Source: Herbidospora solisilvae (GTDB lineage: Bacteria; Actinomycetota; Actinomycetes; Streptosporangiales; Streptosporangiaceae). From it: 64,000 nucleotides of DNA. The DNA is taken from positions 806,001 through 870,000 of the forward strand of contig NZ_WXEW01000001.1 in assembly GCF_009901565.1 (NCBI RefSeq). Direction: 5' to 3'. Positions 38,856-47,926 of the stretch are shown one piece after another. The stretch's first letter is position 1; every line of letters starts with the position of its first letter. A program made the translations under genes and the position numbers. Under the pieces are notes generated by a model, which was given only the letters and a program-made list of their open reading frames with translations, had not been told where the DNA came from and did no database searches.

Positions 38856-40457
38856 GTGCACAGAGGTCTCGTGCGGCTGCTGCCGCGCCGCCACCTGACG
38901 GTGTGCCTGGGCGCGGCGGTGGCGGCCGGGCTGCTGGTCCTGGTGCAGGCCGAACTGCTCGCCGGGGTGCTGTCGGGCCGGTTCGCCGTCGGCGTGCTGG
39001 GCTGGCTGGCCCTGGTGATCGCGGCCCGGGGCGCCCTCGGCTGGGTCCAGGGCGTGGCGGCGGGGGCGACCGCGAGCGGGGTGAAGTCGGAGCTGCGCCA
39101 CCGGCTGCTGCGCCGTTTCCAGGGCATGAGCCCGGCCGAGACCCGCTCGGGCGAGCTGGTGACGCTGACCGGCCGGGGCCTCGACGCGCTCGACCCCTAC
39201 CTCACCGGCTACCTGCCGTCGATCGCCGTGGCCGCCGTGGTGCCGGTGGCGGTGATCGTGCGGCTGTTCGCCGCCGATCTGACGACCGCGCTGATCGTGC
39301 TGGTCACGGTGCCGCTGATTCCGATCTTCGGCGCGCTGGTCGGCATGACGACCAAGGTGGTGACCGAGCGGCAGTGGGCCGCCCTGTCCCGGCTGGGCGG
39401 CCACTTCCTCGACGTGGTGCGGGGCCTGCCGACCCTGCGGGCGTTCGGCCGGGCCCGCTACCAGGCGACCGTGATCCGCGACGTCGCCGACGCCCACCGC
39501 TCGGCGACGATGAAGACCCTGCGCGTGGCGTTCCTGTCGTCGCTGGTGCTGGAGCTGGTCGCGTCCCTGTCACTGGCGCTGGTCGCGGTCCCGGTGGGCC
39601 TGCGGCTGCTGTCCGGCTCGCTCGACCTGACGACGGCCCTGCTCGTGCTGCTGCTCGCCCCCGAGGCCTACCTGCCGCTGCGCGCGATGGGCACCCGCTT
39701 CCACGCCGCCATGGAGGGCGTCACCGCCGCCGACCAGGCGTTCGCCCTGCTCGAAGGGGCCGAACCGGCCGCTCCGCGCCCCGCGGTGGTCGGCGAGCGG
39801 GTGCCCGAGATCCGGCTCGACGGCGTGACCGTGCGCTACCCCGGCCGCGACGACCCCGCCCTCCGCGACGTGTCCCTCACCATCGCCCCCGGCGAACGGG
39901 TCGCCCTGGTCGGCGAGAGCGGGGCCGGGAAGAGCACCCTGCTCCACCTCCTGCTGGGCTTCGTCACCCCCGCCGAGGGCCGGGTCCTGATCGGCGGCGT
40001 CGACCTGGCCACCCTCGACCTGGAGAGGTGGCGGCGGCAGCTGGCCTTCGTGCCGCAACGCCCCCACCTGTTCGCCACCTCGGTGGCCGGCAACATCTCC
40101 CTCGACGGCAACGCCTCTCCCGAGGAGATCCGCGCCGCGGCGGTCGCCGCCCAGGCCGACGTGTTCGTCACCGACCTGCCCGACGGCTACGACACCGTCA
40201 TCGGCGAACGCGGCGCCGACCTGTCGGCCGGTCAGCGCCAGCGCCTGGCCCTGGCCCGCGCCTTCTGCCGCCCCGACGCCGGCCTGCTCCTCCTCGACGA
40301 ACCCACGGCCCGCCTCGACGGCCGCAGCGAGGCGGCGGTCATCGAGGCCACCCGCACCCTGTCCGAGGGCCGCACCGCGGTGATCGTCGCCCACCGCCCG
40401 GCGATGATCGCCCTGGCCGACCGGGTGATCAGAGTGGACGACGGAGTGATCAAGTGA
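38856..40457 (+). CDS. cydD: Thiol/heme-linked ABC exporter subunit CydD
   Basis: 533 residues. Six-helix ABC transmembrane domain (about 1-310), then a nucleotide-binding domain with Walker A VGESGAGKSTL, signature LSAGQRQRLALARAF, Walker B GLLLLDEPTARLD and a switch His in IVAHRPAM. CydDC exports cysteine/glutathione or supports heme handling needed to assemble cytochrome bd. GTG start with GAGGGGGG upstream. It overlaps cydC by 4 bp, so a stoichiometric heterodimer is expected. Confidence 0.92.
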   Translation: MHRGLVRLLPRRHLTVCLGAAVAAGLLVLVQAELLAGVLSGRFAVGVLGWLALVIAARGALGWVQGVAAGATASGVKSELRHRLLRRFQGMSPAETRSGELVTLTGRGLDALDPYLTGYLPSIAVAAVVPVAVIVRLFAADLTTALIVLVTVPLIPIFGALVGMTTKVVTERQWAALSRLGGHFLDVVRGLPTLRAFGRARYQATVIRDVADAHRSATMKTLRVAFLSSLVLELVASLSLALVAVPVGLRLLSGSLDLTTALLVLLLAPEAYLPLRAMGTRFHAAMEGVTAADQAFALLEGAEPAAPRPAVVGERVPEIRLDGVTVRYPGRDDPALRDVSLTIAPGERVALVGESGAGKSTLLHLLLGFVTPAEGRVLIGGVDLATLDLERWRRQLAFVPQRPHLFATSVAGNISLDGNASPEEIRAAAVAAQADVFVTDLPDGYDTVIGERGADLSAGQRQRLALARAFCRPDAGLLLLDEPTARLDGRSEAAVIEATRTLSEGRTAVIVAHRPAMIALADRVIRVDDGVIK

Positions 40458-42133
40458 CCTCTTCCATGATCTGGAACCGGCGGCTGCTGGTCGCCGCGCT
40501 CGCCGGGTCGGCGGCCGACCTGGCCGGGCTCGGGCTGATCGCCTCCGCCGCCTGGCTCATCACGCGGGCCGCGCAGCAGCCCGAGCTGGCCGCGTTGTCG
40601 GTGGCGATCGTGGCGGTCCGGGCGTTCGCCACCTCTCGCGGCGTCTTCCGCTACGCCGAGCGGCTGTCCGGGCACGACGTCGCGCTGCGGGCGCAGGCGG
40701 CGACCCGGGAACGGCTCTACGACTCGCTGATCCCGGCCGGGCCGCTCTCCCACCGGGGGGCCGACCTGCTGAGCCGGATGGTCGACGACACCGACGCCGT
40801 GCAGGACCTGCTGGTCCGGTGCCTCCTCCCGGCCATCGCCGCCCTGGTCACGGGGGTGACGGCCGTCGTCATCGCCGCGTTCCTGCTGCCGTTGGCGGCG
40901 GTGGTGCTGGCGGCCGGGCTGGCCGTCGCCGGGGTGCTGCTCCCGGCCGCGACCGCCGCGCTGGCCCGCCGGTCGACCAGCCGGCTGGCGCCCGCGCGGG
41001 CCGATCTGGCCGCCCACACCGCCGACCTCGTGCACGGGTCGGCCGACCTGGCCGCCTACGGCGCGACCGGGCGGGCGCTCGACGCCGCGGCCGCCGCCGA
41101 CGACCGGCTGGCCCGGCTGGAGCGCGGGCAGGCCCGGGTGAACGCGACCGCGCTGGCCGCCGGGGTGCTGGTGCAGGGGCTCACGGTCGTGATCGTGGTG
41201 GCCGTGGCCATGGCGCTCGGCGCCGGTTCGATCGCGACCGCCGTGCTCGCGCTGATGTCGCTGGTCAGCTTCGAGCCGGTGCTGCCGCTGGCGGCGGCCG
41301 GCGAGCGGCTGACCGGAGTGCTGGCGGCGGTCCGGCGGCTGCGCGAGATCGAGGCCACTCCCCCGGCGGTGCCCGCCCCGGCCGACCCGCTGCCCCGGCC
41401 GACCGGGCCGCTGACGGTCGTGGTCGACGACCTGGTCGTCCGCCACGGCGACCGGCCCGCGCTCGGCGGGGTCAGCCTGACGCTCATGCCCGGCAAGCGC
41501 GTCGCCGTCGTGGGACCGAGCGGGGCGGGCAAGAGCACGCTGCTGTCGGCGCTGATGCGGACCGTCGACGCCGTCTCGGGGAGCATCACCGTCAACGGCG
41601 CCGACCTGCGCCGCATCTCCCCCGACGACGCCCGCGCCATGATGACGGGCCTCACCCAGGACCCCTACGTCTTCCAGACCACCTTCCGCGACAACCTCCG
41701 CCTCGCGGGCCCGGAGGCGGCCGACGCCGACCTCGAACGGGCGGTCCGGGAGGCCAGGCTCGACACGTTCGCCGACCGGGCCGGCTGGGACGTCCAGCTC
41801 GGCGAAGACGGCCGCACCCTGTCGGGCGGCCAGATCCAGCGCCTCGCCCTGGCCCGCGCCCTCCTCTACGACCCCCCGGTCCTCCTGCTCGACGAACCCG
41901 CCGAGGCCCTCGACGAGACCACGGCCGACGCCCTGATGACCGACCTCCTCGACGCCACCCGCGGCCGGACCACCCTCCTCGTCACCCACCGGCTCCGGGG
42001 TCTGGAGGCGGTCGACGAGGTCGTCGTCCTGGAAGACGGGCTGGTCGTGCAGCGCGGGACCCACGCCGAACTCGTGGCGGCCGACGGCTACTACCGCGAG
42101 TTGTGGGAGGCCGAGAACATGATCAGGAGGTAG
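40454..42133 (+). CDS. cydC: Thiol/heme-linked ABC exporter subunit CydC
   Basis: 559 residues from the GTG that overlaps the cydD stop (GTGA). ABC exporter fold: transmembrane domain about 1-310, then Walker A VGPSGAGKSTLL, signature LSGGQIQRLALARAL, Walker B VLLLDEPAEALDE, switch His VTHRLRG. Q-loop FQTTFRDNLRLA. It completes the cydABDC order typical of actinobacteria. The end is followed by tandem repeats and a hairpin. Confidence 0.92.
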   Translation: MTSSMIWNRRLLVAALAGSAADLAGLGLIASAAWLITRAAQQPELAALSVAIVAVRAFATSRGVFRYAERLSGHDVALRAQAATRERLYDSLIPAGPLSHRGADLLSRMVDDTDAVQDLLVRCLLPAIAALVTGVTAVVIAAFLLPLAAVVLAAGLAVAGVLLPAATAALARRSTSRLAPARADLAAHTADLVHGSADLAAYGATGRALDAAAAADDRLARLERGQARVNATALAAGVLVQGLTVVIVVAVAMALGAGSIATAVLALMSLVSFEPVLPLAAAGERLTGVLAAVRRLREIEATPPAVPAPADPLPRPTGPLTVVVDDLVVRHGDRPALGGVSLTLMPGKRVAVVGPSGAGKSTLLSALMRTVDAVSGSITVNGADLRRISPDDARAMMTGLTQDPYVFQTTFRDNLRLAGPEAADADLERAVREARLDTFADRAGWDVQLGEDGRTLSGGQIQRLALARALLYDPPVLLLDEPAEALDETTADALMTDLLDATRGRTTLLVTHRLRGLEAVDEVVVLEDGLVVQRGTHAELVAADGYYRELWEAENMIRR

Positions 42134-42221
42134 CCGCACCCGCCCGTGACGGGGCGGACCGGGAGCGGCCGGTGCGCGCCGCTTCTTGAGCGGACCGGAG
42201 GCGGCGGTCGGGGCCGGGGAG

Positions 42222-42324
42222 GGCGGAGCCGTAACGGAGAAGAAGACCGGCGGAGCCGTAACGGAGAAGAAGACCGGCGGAGCCGTGACGGGAAGAGACC
42301 GGCGGAGCCGTGACGGAAATGACC
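42222..42324. repeat. Tandem 24-27-bp repeats, about four units
   Basis: Units start with GGCGGAGCCGT. The first two (42222-42248, 42249-42275) are identical 27-mers; the third (42276-42300, 25 bp) and fourth (42301-42324, 24 bp) are degenerate, changing GTAACGGAGAAG to GTGACGG. They fill the gap between the convergent cydC and htrA genes and lie outside any gene I can support. No spacers separate the units, so it is not CRISPR. Confidence 0.8.
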
Positions 42325-42356
42325 GGCGGCGCCCCCATGCCTGGAGGCGCCGCCGG
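42323..42356. terminator. Hairpin between convergent cydC and htrA
   Basis: CCGGCGGCGCC (42323-42333) pairs perfectly with GGCGCCGCCGG (42346-42356) over a 12-nt loop. No T tract follows on either strand, but its position directly after the tandem repeats and 34 bp from the htrA stop fits a bidirectional terminator. Confidence 0.65.
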
Positions 42357-42390
42357 CCGTTCCCTGTCCCCTGCCTGAGAGATCTCCGCG

Positions 42391-43800
42391 TCAGTTCGTC
42401 GTCTTCTCCTCCAGAGTGATCGTCGCCGTGTTCGCCTGACCGTTCCGCATGTAGGTCACGGTCACCTTGGTCCCCGGCTGGTGGCCGCGGACGATGCCGA
42501 CGACGGTCTCGCCCGCGTCCACGGGGGTGTCGTCGACCTTGGTGATGATGTCGCCCTGCTGCAGGCCCGCCTTGGCGGCGGGGCTGTTCGGCTCGACCGT
42601 CGACACCAGGGCGCCGGGGGTGTCTCCGGTGGCGTCGCCGACGCTCACGCCCAGGTAGGCGTGGACGGCCTTGCCGGTCTTGATGAGCTGGTCGGCGACG
42701 TTCCTGGCGGTGTTGATCGGGATCGCGAAGCCGACGCCGATGTTGCCGTTGCCGCCGCCCGAGGTGGCGATCGCGGTGTTGATGCCGATGACCTGGCCGG
42801 ACGCGTTGACCAGGGCGCCGCCCGAGTTGCCGGGGTTGATCGCCGCGTCGGTCTGGATCATGCCGCCGATCGTCGTGGTCGGGTCGGCCTGCTGCTGCTG
42901 CTCCTGGCCGAAGCCGCCGCCCCAGCCGGGGGGAAGCTGCGGTCCGCCGCCACCGCCGCCGCCGGAGGTGACCGTGCGGTCGAGGGCCGAGACGATGCCC
43001 GAGGTGACCGAGCCCTCCAGGCCGAGCGGGCTGCCGATCGCCAGGACCGAGTCGCCCACCTGGAGCGCGTCGCTGTCGCCGAGCGCGGCGGCCGTGAGGC
43101 CCGAGACGCCGGTGGCGCGGATGACCGCGATGTCGGTCGTCGGGTCGGTGCCCACGAGCGTCGCCGGGATGGTGCGGCCGTCGCTGAACTTGACCGCCAT
43201 CTGGGCGTTCTGACCGGCGCCCGCGACCACGTGGTTGTTGGTGAGGATCAGCCCGTCGGCCGAGAGGATCACGCCGGAGCCCTCGCCCTGGCCCTGCTGC
43301 GAGGTCACGGTGATCATGACGACCGAGGGCTGCACGGCCTTGGCGACCGCGGCGATCGTGCCCTTGGCGGGCATCGCCGCCGAGCCGTTGCTCTGGGAGT
43401 TCACCACCGGGCTGGCCAGCACCGGGGTGCCGTCGTCGTCCAGTGCGTTGGTGATGAGGGCCCCTGCGACCCCACCGCCGACCGCCACGCACGCCAGGGC
43501 GAGGATCGAGACGCCCCGCTTCCAGGCCCGCCCGTCGGACCGCTGCCGCTGGGGAGGCTCCGGCGGGACCGGCGGCAGACCGTAGACGGCGGTGTCGCCG
43601 ACCGGGTTCGCGCCGACGTGTCCCTGGATGGGGCCCGGCTGGTGCGGAGGCGGGGGCGGCGCGAAGGTCGGGGCGGACTGCTCGCCCCGGTAGTCGCCGT
43701 ACTGCGGGGCCCGCCGGCCGAACTGGCTCCAGCCGCGCCCCTCCAGGACCTCGGTGGTCCCGTGCTCGTTCTCCCGCTCGTCAGCGCTCATCTCTGCCAT
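42391..43800 (-). CDS. HtrA/DegP-type serine protease with PDZ domain
   Basis: 469 residues. A Pro/Gln-rich cytoplasmic N-terminus (about 1-90), one transmembrane helix (GVSILALACVAVGGGVAGALI), a trypsin domain with TNNHVV (His), TTDIAVI (Asp) and INPGNSGGAL (Ser), and a C-terminal PDZ domain (VSTVEPNSPAAKAGLQQGDIITKV). A glycine-rich and QQQQ-containing loop interrupts the protease domain. Membrane-anchored quality-control protease like mycobacterial PepD/HtrA, acting on misfolded exported proteins. The ATG at 43800 has GGGG directly before it; the ATG 9 bp further on may also be used. Confidence 0.92.
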   Translation of the reverse strand: MAEMSADERENEHGTTEVLEGRGWSQFGRRAPQYGDYRGEQSAPTFAPPPPPHQPGPIQGHVGANPVGDTAVYGLPPVPPEPPQRQRSDGRAWKRGVSILALACVAVGGGVAGALITNALDDDGTPVLASPVVNSQSNGSAAMPAKGTIAAVAKAVQPSVVMITVTSQQGQGEGSGVILSADGLILTNNHVVAGAGQNAQMAVKFSDGRTIPATLVGTDPTTDIAVIRATGVSGLTAAALGDSDALQVGDSVLAIGSPLGLEGSVTSGIVSALDRTVTSGGGGGGGPQLPPGWGGGFGQEQQQQADPTTTIGGMIQTDAAINPGNSGGALVNASGQVIGINTAIATSGGGNGNIGVGFAIPINTARNVADQLIKTGKAVHAYLGVSVGDATGDTPGALVSTVEPNSPAAKAGLQQGDIITKVDDTPVDAGETVVGIVRGHQPGTKVTVTYMRNGQANTATITLEEKTTN

Positions 43801-43910
43801 CCCCTTACCGAATCCCGGCTCCTTCGGGCCGGTGGTTCTAAGATGGCAAACCGCCGATAAGGCCGGCTTAAGCGATCACCCCGCTGACCTGGCGAAACCG
43901 AACATCGGCC

Positions 43911-45437
43911 TTATTTGTGCTGCTCCGGCCAGTATTCGGCGCGCAAAATTCGTTTGTACAACTTCCCGGTGGGGTGGCGGGGCAGCTCCGTGCGGAAGTC
44001 GACCGACCTCGGGCACTTGTAGTGGGCCAGCCGTTCGCGGCAGTACGCGATCAGTTCCGCCTCCAGCTCGGGCCCGGCCGCCGCGGGGTCGGCGGGCTCC
44101 ACGACGGCCTTGACCTGTTCGCCCATCTCCTCGTCGGGCACCCCGAACACGGCCACGTCGGCGACCTTCGGATGGACGGCCAGCAGGTTCTCCGCCTCCT
44201 GCGGATAGACGTTCACCCCGCCCGAGATGATCATGTAAGAGCTCCGGTCGGTCAGGTAGAGGAAGCCCTCCTCGTCGAGGTGGCCGATGTCCCCGAGCGT
44301 CGACCAGCCCCGGCCCTTCGGGTCGTGCGCGGCGGCGGTCTTCTCGGGGTCGCCGTGGTAGACGAACGTCGGGCCGCCGGACAGGTAGACGACGCCGGTC
44401 TCGCCCGGGCCGAGCTCCTCGCCCTGAGGGTCGAGGATGTGCGGCACGCCGAGCAGGGGCCGTCCGACGGTGCCCTTGTGGGTGAGCCAGTCGTGGGGCC
44501 CGGCGTAGACGAAGCCGTTGCCCTCGGTGCCCGCGTAGTACTCGTGGATGATCGGGCCCCACCACTCCATCATCCGCTCCTTGACCGGGACCGGGCAGGG
44601 GGCGGCGGCGTGGACGGCGTACCGGAGCGTGGACAGGTCGTAGCGCGACCGGGTCTCCTCGGGCAGCTTCAGGAGCTTGATGAAGTGGGTCGGCACCCAC
44701 TGGGAGTGCGTGACGCCGTACTTCTCGACGGCTGCCAGGGCCTGTTCGGGGTCGAAGCGCTCCATGACGACGACCGTGGCGCCGAAGCGCTGGAAGGTGA
44801 GCGAGTAGCGCAGCGGGGCGGCGTGGTAGAGCGGCGCGGGTGACAGGTAGACGCTGTCGGCCGTGGGGGCGAACAGGAAACCGATCAGGTTCATCAGCGG
44901 GCCGGGCACGTCGAGCGGCTGCCCGGTCCAATTGGGCCGGACGCCCTTCGGCCGCCCGGTGGTGCCCGAGGAGTAGAGCATGTCCATGCCCTGCACCTCG
45001 TCGGCCACGGGGGTGACGGGCATGGGGGCGACCGCGGTCTCGTACGACAGGAAGCCCGGGACCGTGCCGTCGAGCATGAGCCGGAGCGGCGGGCCGGTCA
45101 CCGCGGCGGCCGCCTCGGCGCACGCCGCCGAGCTGACGAACGCCTTCGCCCCGCAGTTCTCCACGATGTACGTCAGCTCGCCGGCCTGCAACCGCGAGCT
45201 GATCGCCGTGTAGAGCAGCCCGGACCGGTGGGCCGCCCACGCGACCGCGAGGAAGAGGGGGTGGTTCTCCAGCATGAACGCGATGTGGTCGCCGGGCCGC
45301 AGCCCGGCCTCGCGCAGCAGGTGGGCGAGGCGGTTGGACTCCTCGTCGAGTTCCCGGTAGGTGACCACCCGGCCGGAACCGGCCATGATCACTGCGGGTT
45401 TGTCAGGGCTCACTGCGGCGACGGCACCCGGATACAT
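43911..45437 (-). CDS. AMP-forming acyl-CoA synthetase
   Basis: 508 residues. ANL ligase motifs: MLYSSGTTGRPKGV (P-loop), EYYAGTEGNGF, TLGDIGHLDEEGFLYLTDR and the catalytic Lys of HPTGKLYKR near the C-terminus. The set resembles FadD-type medium or long-chain or aryl acid:CoA ligases used in catabolism. Single gene with no obvious partner; the next minus-strand gene is separated by a terminator. Substrate is not predictable. Confidence 0.9.
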   Translation of the reverse strand: MYPGAVAAVSPDKPAVIMAGSGRVVTYRELDEESNRLAHLLREAGLRPGDHIAFMLENHPLFLAVAWAAHRSGLLYTAISSRLQAGELTYIVENCGAKAFVSSAACAEAAAAVTGPPLRLMLDGTVPGFLSYETAVAPMPVTPVADEVQGMDMLYSSGTTGRPKGVRPNWTGQPLDVPGPLMNLIGFLFAPTADSVYLSPAPLYHAAPLRYSLTFQRFGATVVVMERFDPEQALAAVEKYGVTHSQWVPTHFIKLLKLPEETRSRYDLSTLRYAVHAAAPCPVPVKERMMEWWGPIIHEYYAGTEGNGFVYAGPHDWLTHKGTVGRPLLGVPHILDPQGEELGPGETGVVYLSGGPTFVYHGDPEKTAAAHDPKGRGWSTLGDIGHLDEEGFLYLTDRSSYMIISGGVNVYPQEAENLLAVHPKVADVAVFGVPDEEMGEQVKAVVEPADPAAAGPELEAELIAYCRERLAHYKCPRSVDFRTELPRHPTGKLYKRILRAEYWPEQHK

Positions 45438-45476
45438 GACCGAACATTACTCGGTGATCGTCGGGCGGAAAAGGAA

Positions 45477-45506
45477 ACGGCCCGCGCCGGGATTGGCGCG
45501 GGCCGT
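45477..45506 (-). terminator. Intrinsic terminator of the Lys/Trp-rich protein gene
   Basis: ACGGCCCGCGCC (45477-45488) pairs perfectly with GGCGCGGGCCGT (45495-45506) around a 6-nt loop. Read on the minus strand the hairpin is followed by TTTCCTTTTCC, a good T-rich tail, so it ends the transcript coming from 46113. Confidence 0.85.
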
Positions 45507-45543
45507 TCAGTAGACCGCTCAGCCTACCGTTCGGGGGTGCCGA

Positions 45544-46113
45544 TCAGGCGGCTTCGTAGACCGGCGACCAGGGGCCGTAGAAGCCCTTGGGGCTGAAGAA
45601 GTTGCCGCGGGAGACCTGGACGTCGATGGTGTTCACGTTGTCGGCGCTGAAGCCGAACCAGTCGCCGCCCTTGTCGCAGTTCTTGAACTTCTTGAAGTAG
45701 GTGTGGCCCTCGAGGTCCTCGATCTTGAAGACGGCCCAGGCGCACTCGTACTTCTTGTCGCCCCACCACTTGTGGTTCGTGAGTTCACCTTTGACCGAGA
45801 CCTTGGTGTACTCGACCCACTTCCAGGACCACTTCTTGTCCCACTTCCAGCCGACGATCTTGCACTTCTTCTCGCCGTGCTTCCACCAGCACTTCTTGAT
45901 GGGCTTCTTGAACTTCTCCCAGTGCCAGACCTTCTTCTTCTCGTGGTGGAGGACGTACTTGCCCTCCGCCTCGGCCTTGTGGTCGGCGGAGTAGTAGGGG
46001 CCCCAGTCTCCGACGAAGGGGGAGGCACTGGCGGCCGTCGGCGCAACCACGGCGCCGGTGATGAGAGCGGCCGCGACGCCGCCGCTCACCAGGAGCTTCT
46101 TGATGAATCGCAT
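45544..46113 (-). CDS. Secreted Lys/Trp-rich cationic protein
   Basis: 189 residues with AGAGGA before the ATG. A clear Sec signal peptide (MRFIKKLLVSGGVAAALITG, cut after TAASA near residue 31). By my count the mature part has about 29 Lys, 15 Trp and 4 Cys in 158 residues, in runs such as KKVWHWEKFKKPIKKCWWKHG and WKWDKKWSWKW. Such a strongly basic, aromatic, Cys-containing secreted protein is unusual. The four Cys could form two disulfides. I recognise no domain. Possible roles are membrane or wall binding or antimicrobial action; none is shown. It has its own terminator and a 100-bp upstream region with a palindrome. Confidence 0.8.
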   Translation of the reverse strand: MRFIKKLLVSGGVAAALITGAVVAPTAASASPFVGDWGPYYSADHKAEAEGKYVLHHEKKKVWHWEKFKKPIKKCWWKHGEKKCKIVGWKWDKKWSWKWVEYTKVSVKGELTNHKWWGDKKYECAWAVFKIEDLEGHTYFKKFKNCDKGGDWFGFSADNVNTIDVQVSRGNFFSPKGFYGPWSPVYEAA

Positions 46114-46199
46114 TTCCGGATTCCTCTCGGGACGAGGAGTTTGACAGGGAAAGAAATAAACCGTCCCGATAGCGGCTCAGTAGCGACTGACTTGAAGCT

Positions 46200-46211
46200 C
46201 GCTTTAAAGCG
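46200..46211. promoter_or_regulatory. Perfect 12-bp palindrome upstream of the secreted-protein gene
   Basis: CGCTTTAAAGCG lies about 90 bp upstream of the Lys/Trp-rich protein start and 5 bp from the stop of the preceding minus-strand gene. It is AT-centred in a GC-rich setting and may be an operator; no matching regulator is known to me. Confidence 0.35.
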
Positions 46212-46215
46212 CAGG

Positions 46216-46845
46216 TCACACCCCGCGGATCAGGCTCAGCGCACGTTCGCGCAGCTCAGGACTGGCGGTCGCGGCCGAGCCCGAAGAGAAGGGAGGGGCG
46301 GGGTCGTACTCGATGGCCAGCTGCACGGCCCGCGCGGTGTCCTCGTCGCGCAGCAGGGCGAGCAGGGTCAGCGCCATGTCGAGGCCGGCCGACACCCCGG
46401 CGGCGGTGACGACCTTCCCCTCCGTGACCACGCGTCCGGCGGCCGGGACCGCGCCGAAGGCGGCGAGCTGGTCGTGGAAGCCCCAGTGGGTGGTCGCGGG
46501 GAGACCGTCCAGGACTCCGGCGTGGGCGAGCAGGAAGGCCCCGCTGCACACCGAGGTGGTCCACCTCGTGGTCCGGTGGGCGGCCCGGATCCACTCGATG
46601 AGGCGGTGGTCGCCGAGCGCTCCGACGGTGCCGGGGCCGCCCGGGACCAGGACCACGTCGGGGTCGGGCAGCTCGTCATAGGTGGCGGTCGCGGTGATCG
46701 ACAGGCTGTCCTGGTCGTCGACGACCGGGCCCCGCTCGCCCGCCACGAAGGTGACGGTGACGCCGGGCGCGAAGGCCAGCACGGTGTAGGGGCCGACCGC
46801 GTCGAGGGCGGTGAAGCCGGGATAGAGGGGGATGGCGATGCGCAA
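46216..46845 (-). CDS. DJ-1/PfpI family protein (isonitrile-hydratase-like)
   Basis: 209 residues from a TTG start that touches the stop of the upstream AraC-type gene. DJ-1/PfpI glutamine-amidotransferase-like fold: VVLVPGGPGTVGAL and nucleophile elbow SVCSGAFLLAHAGVLDG with the reactive Cys, then TTHWGFHDQL. The family includes cyclohexyl-isocyanide hydratase and GlxA-like sensor domains. Cotranscribed with the GlxA-type regulator, whose own N-domain is homologous, which suggests a duplicated pair. The substrate is not known. Confidence 0.87.
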   Translation of the reverse strand: MRIAIPLYPGFTALDAVGPYTVLAFAPGVTVTFVAGERGPVVDDQDSLSITATATYDELPDPDVVLVPGGPGTVGALGDHRLIEWIRAAHRTTRWTTSVCSGAFLLAHAGVLDGLPATTHWGFHDQLAAFGAVPAAGRVVTEGKVVTAAGVSAGLDMALTLLALLRDEDTARAVQLAIEYDPAPPFSSGSAATASPELRERALSLIRGV

Positions 46846-47802
46846 CTAGTGCTCCTTGTCACGGAACCGGCGACGGTAGTCGCCGGGGGAAACGCGCAGG
46901 TGACGCCGGAACACCCGGTAGAGGCTCCCGGGCAGGCCGAGGCCGGTGCGCCGGGCGACGACGTCGAGGGGTTCGTCGGTGGTCTCCAGCAGCCGCCGGG
47001 CCGCGCCGGTGCGGGCCATCTCGACGTACCGGCCGGGGGGCATGCCGGTCTCGTCGGTGAAGACGCGGGAGAAGTGGCGCTCGCTCAGGTTCATCCGGCG
47101 GGCCAGCGCCGGGACGCTGAGGTCCTCCTCCGGGTGCTCGTCGATCCAGGCCTGCAGCTCCTTCAGGGGCTCACTTCTCGGTACGGCCTGGATCGGCGCC
47201 GAGAACTGCGACTGCCCGCCGGGCCGGTGGAGGTAGACCACCAGCCCCCGCGCGACCTCACGGGCGACGCGGTGGCCGTGGTCGTCGGCGACCATCGCAA
47301 GGGCCAGGTCGATCCCGGCGGTCACCCCGGCCGAGGTCCAGACGTCGCCGTTCCTGACGTAGATCGCGTCGGAGTCGGTCTCGACGGCGGGGTAGCGCCG
47401 GCTCAGCTCGCCGGCCGACAACCAGTGGGTGGTGGCCCTCCCGCCGTCGAGCAGCCCGGCCTCGGCGAGCAGGAACGCCCCCGTGCAGACCGATCCGGTC
47501 CGCCTGGCTCCCGCCGCCAGCCGGCGCACCCCCGCCACCAGACGGGGGTCGCGCAGGTGGTCGTCGACGGTCGGCCCGCCCGCGACCAGCAGCGTGTCGA
47601 TCGGCCCGGCGACCTCGTCGATCGGGGTCTCCACGAGCGTGGCCAGCCCGTTCGACGCCCGGACCGGCCCGGCCGCGGTCGAGGTCACCTCCAGCGTGTA
47701 CGCCGCCCTCCGGGAGACCAGCCCGGCGGTGGCGAACACGTCGGCCGGACCGGCCAGATCGAGGTGCTGGAACCCTTCGGTGATGACGCAGACGACCCGC
47801 AT
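46846..47802 (-). CDS. GlxA-type AraC-family regulator
   Basis: 318 residues from an ATG with GGAGG immediately upstream; an in-frame ATG at 47844 is less likely. Residues 1-180 form a DJ-1/PfpI-like sensor (TLLVAGGPTVDDHL, SVCTGAFLLAEAGLLDG); the C-terminus has two helix-turn-helix motifs of AraC type (LSVPALARRMNLSERHFSRVF and LDVVARRTGLGLPGSLYRVFRR). Such regulators control small-molecule catabolic genes. It overlaps no neighbour but is directly followed by the DJ-1-like gene, its probable target and partner. Confidence 0.92.
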   Translation of the reverse strand: MRVVCVITEGFQHLDLAGPADVFATAGLVSRRAAYTLEVTSTAAGPVRASNGLATLVETPIDEVAGPIDTLLVAGGPTVDDHLRDPRLVAGVRRLAAGARRTGSVCTGAFLLAEAGLLDGGRATTHWLSAGELSRRYPAVETDSDAIYVRNGDVWTSAGVTAGIDLALAMVADDHGHRVAREVARGLVVYLHRPGGQSQFSAPIQAVPRSEPLKELQAWIDEHPEEDLSVPALARRMNLSERHFSRVFTDETGMPPGRYVEMARTGAARRLLETTDEPLDVVARRTGLGLPGSLYRVFRRHLRVSPGDYRRRFRDKEH

Positions 47803-47878
47803 GCCTCCATCCTGCGAGTCCCGCACCGGTGGCCGCAACGACATGAATCTTGCAGATCAGGACATGGCCGGACATGAC

Positions 47879-47913
47879 GAAGGGGGCCTCCCCTGTCCCG
47901 GGAGACCCCCTTC
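47879..47913. terminator. Hairpin between convergent ends around 47.9 kb
   Basis: GAAGGGGG (47879-47886) pairs with CCCCCTTC (47906-47913), and the inner CTCCC/GGGAG extends the stem with a small bulge. It lies 13 bp beyond the lon stop and reads as a hairpin on the minus strand, so it most likely terminates the lon transcript. Confidence 0.75.
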
Positions 47914-47926
47914 GCGCTCGTGGAGA

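Noticed and set aside
36947-39127. A 726-codon minus-strand frame opposite cydA/cydB
   Set aside because: Shadow rich in His, Gln and Arg; the plus strand encodes CydA and CydB with heme ligands.
42222-42324. Possible CRISPR array
   Set aside because: Units are directly tandem without spacers, and no cas genes are present.
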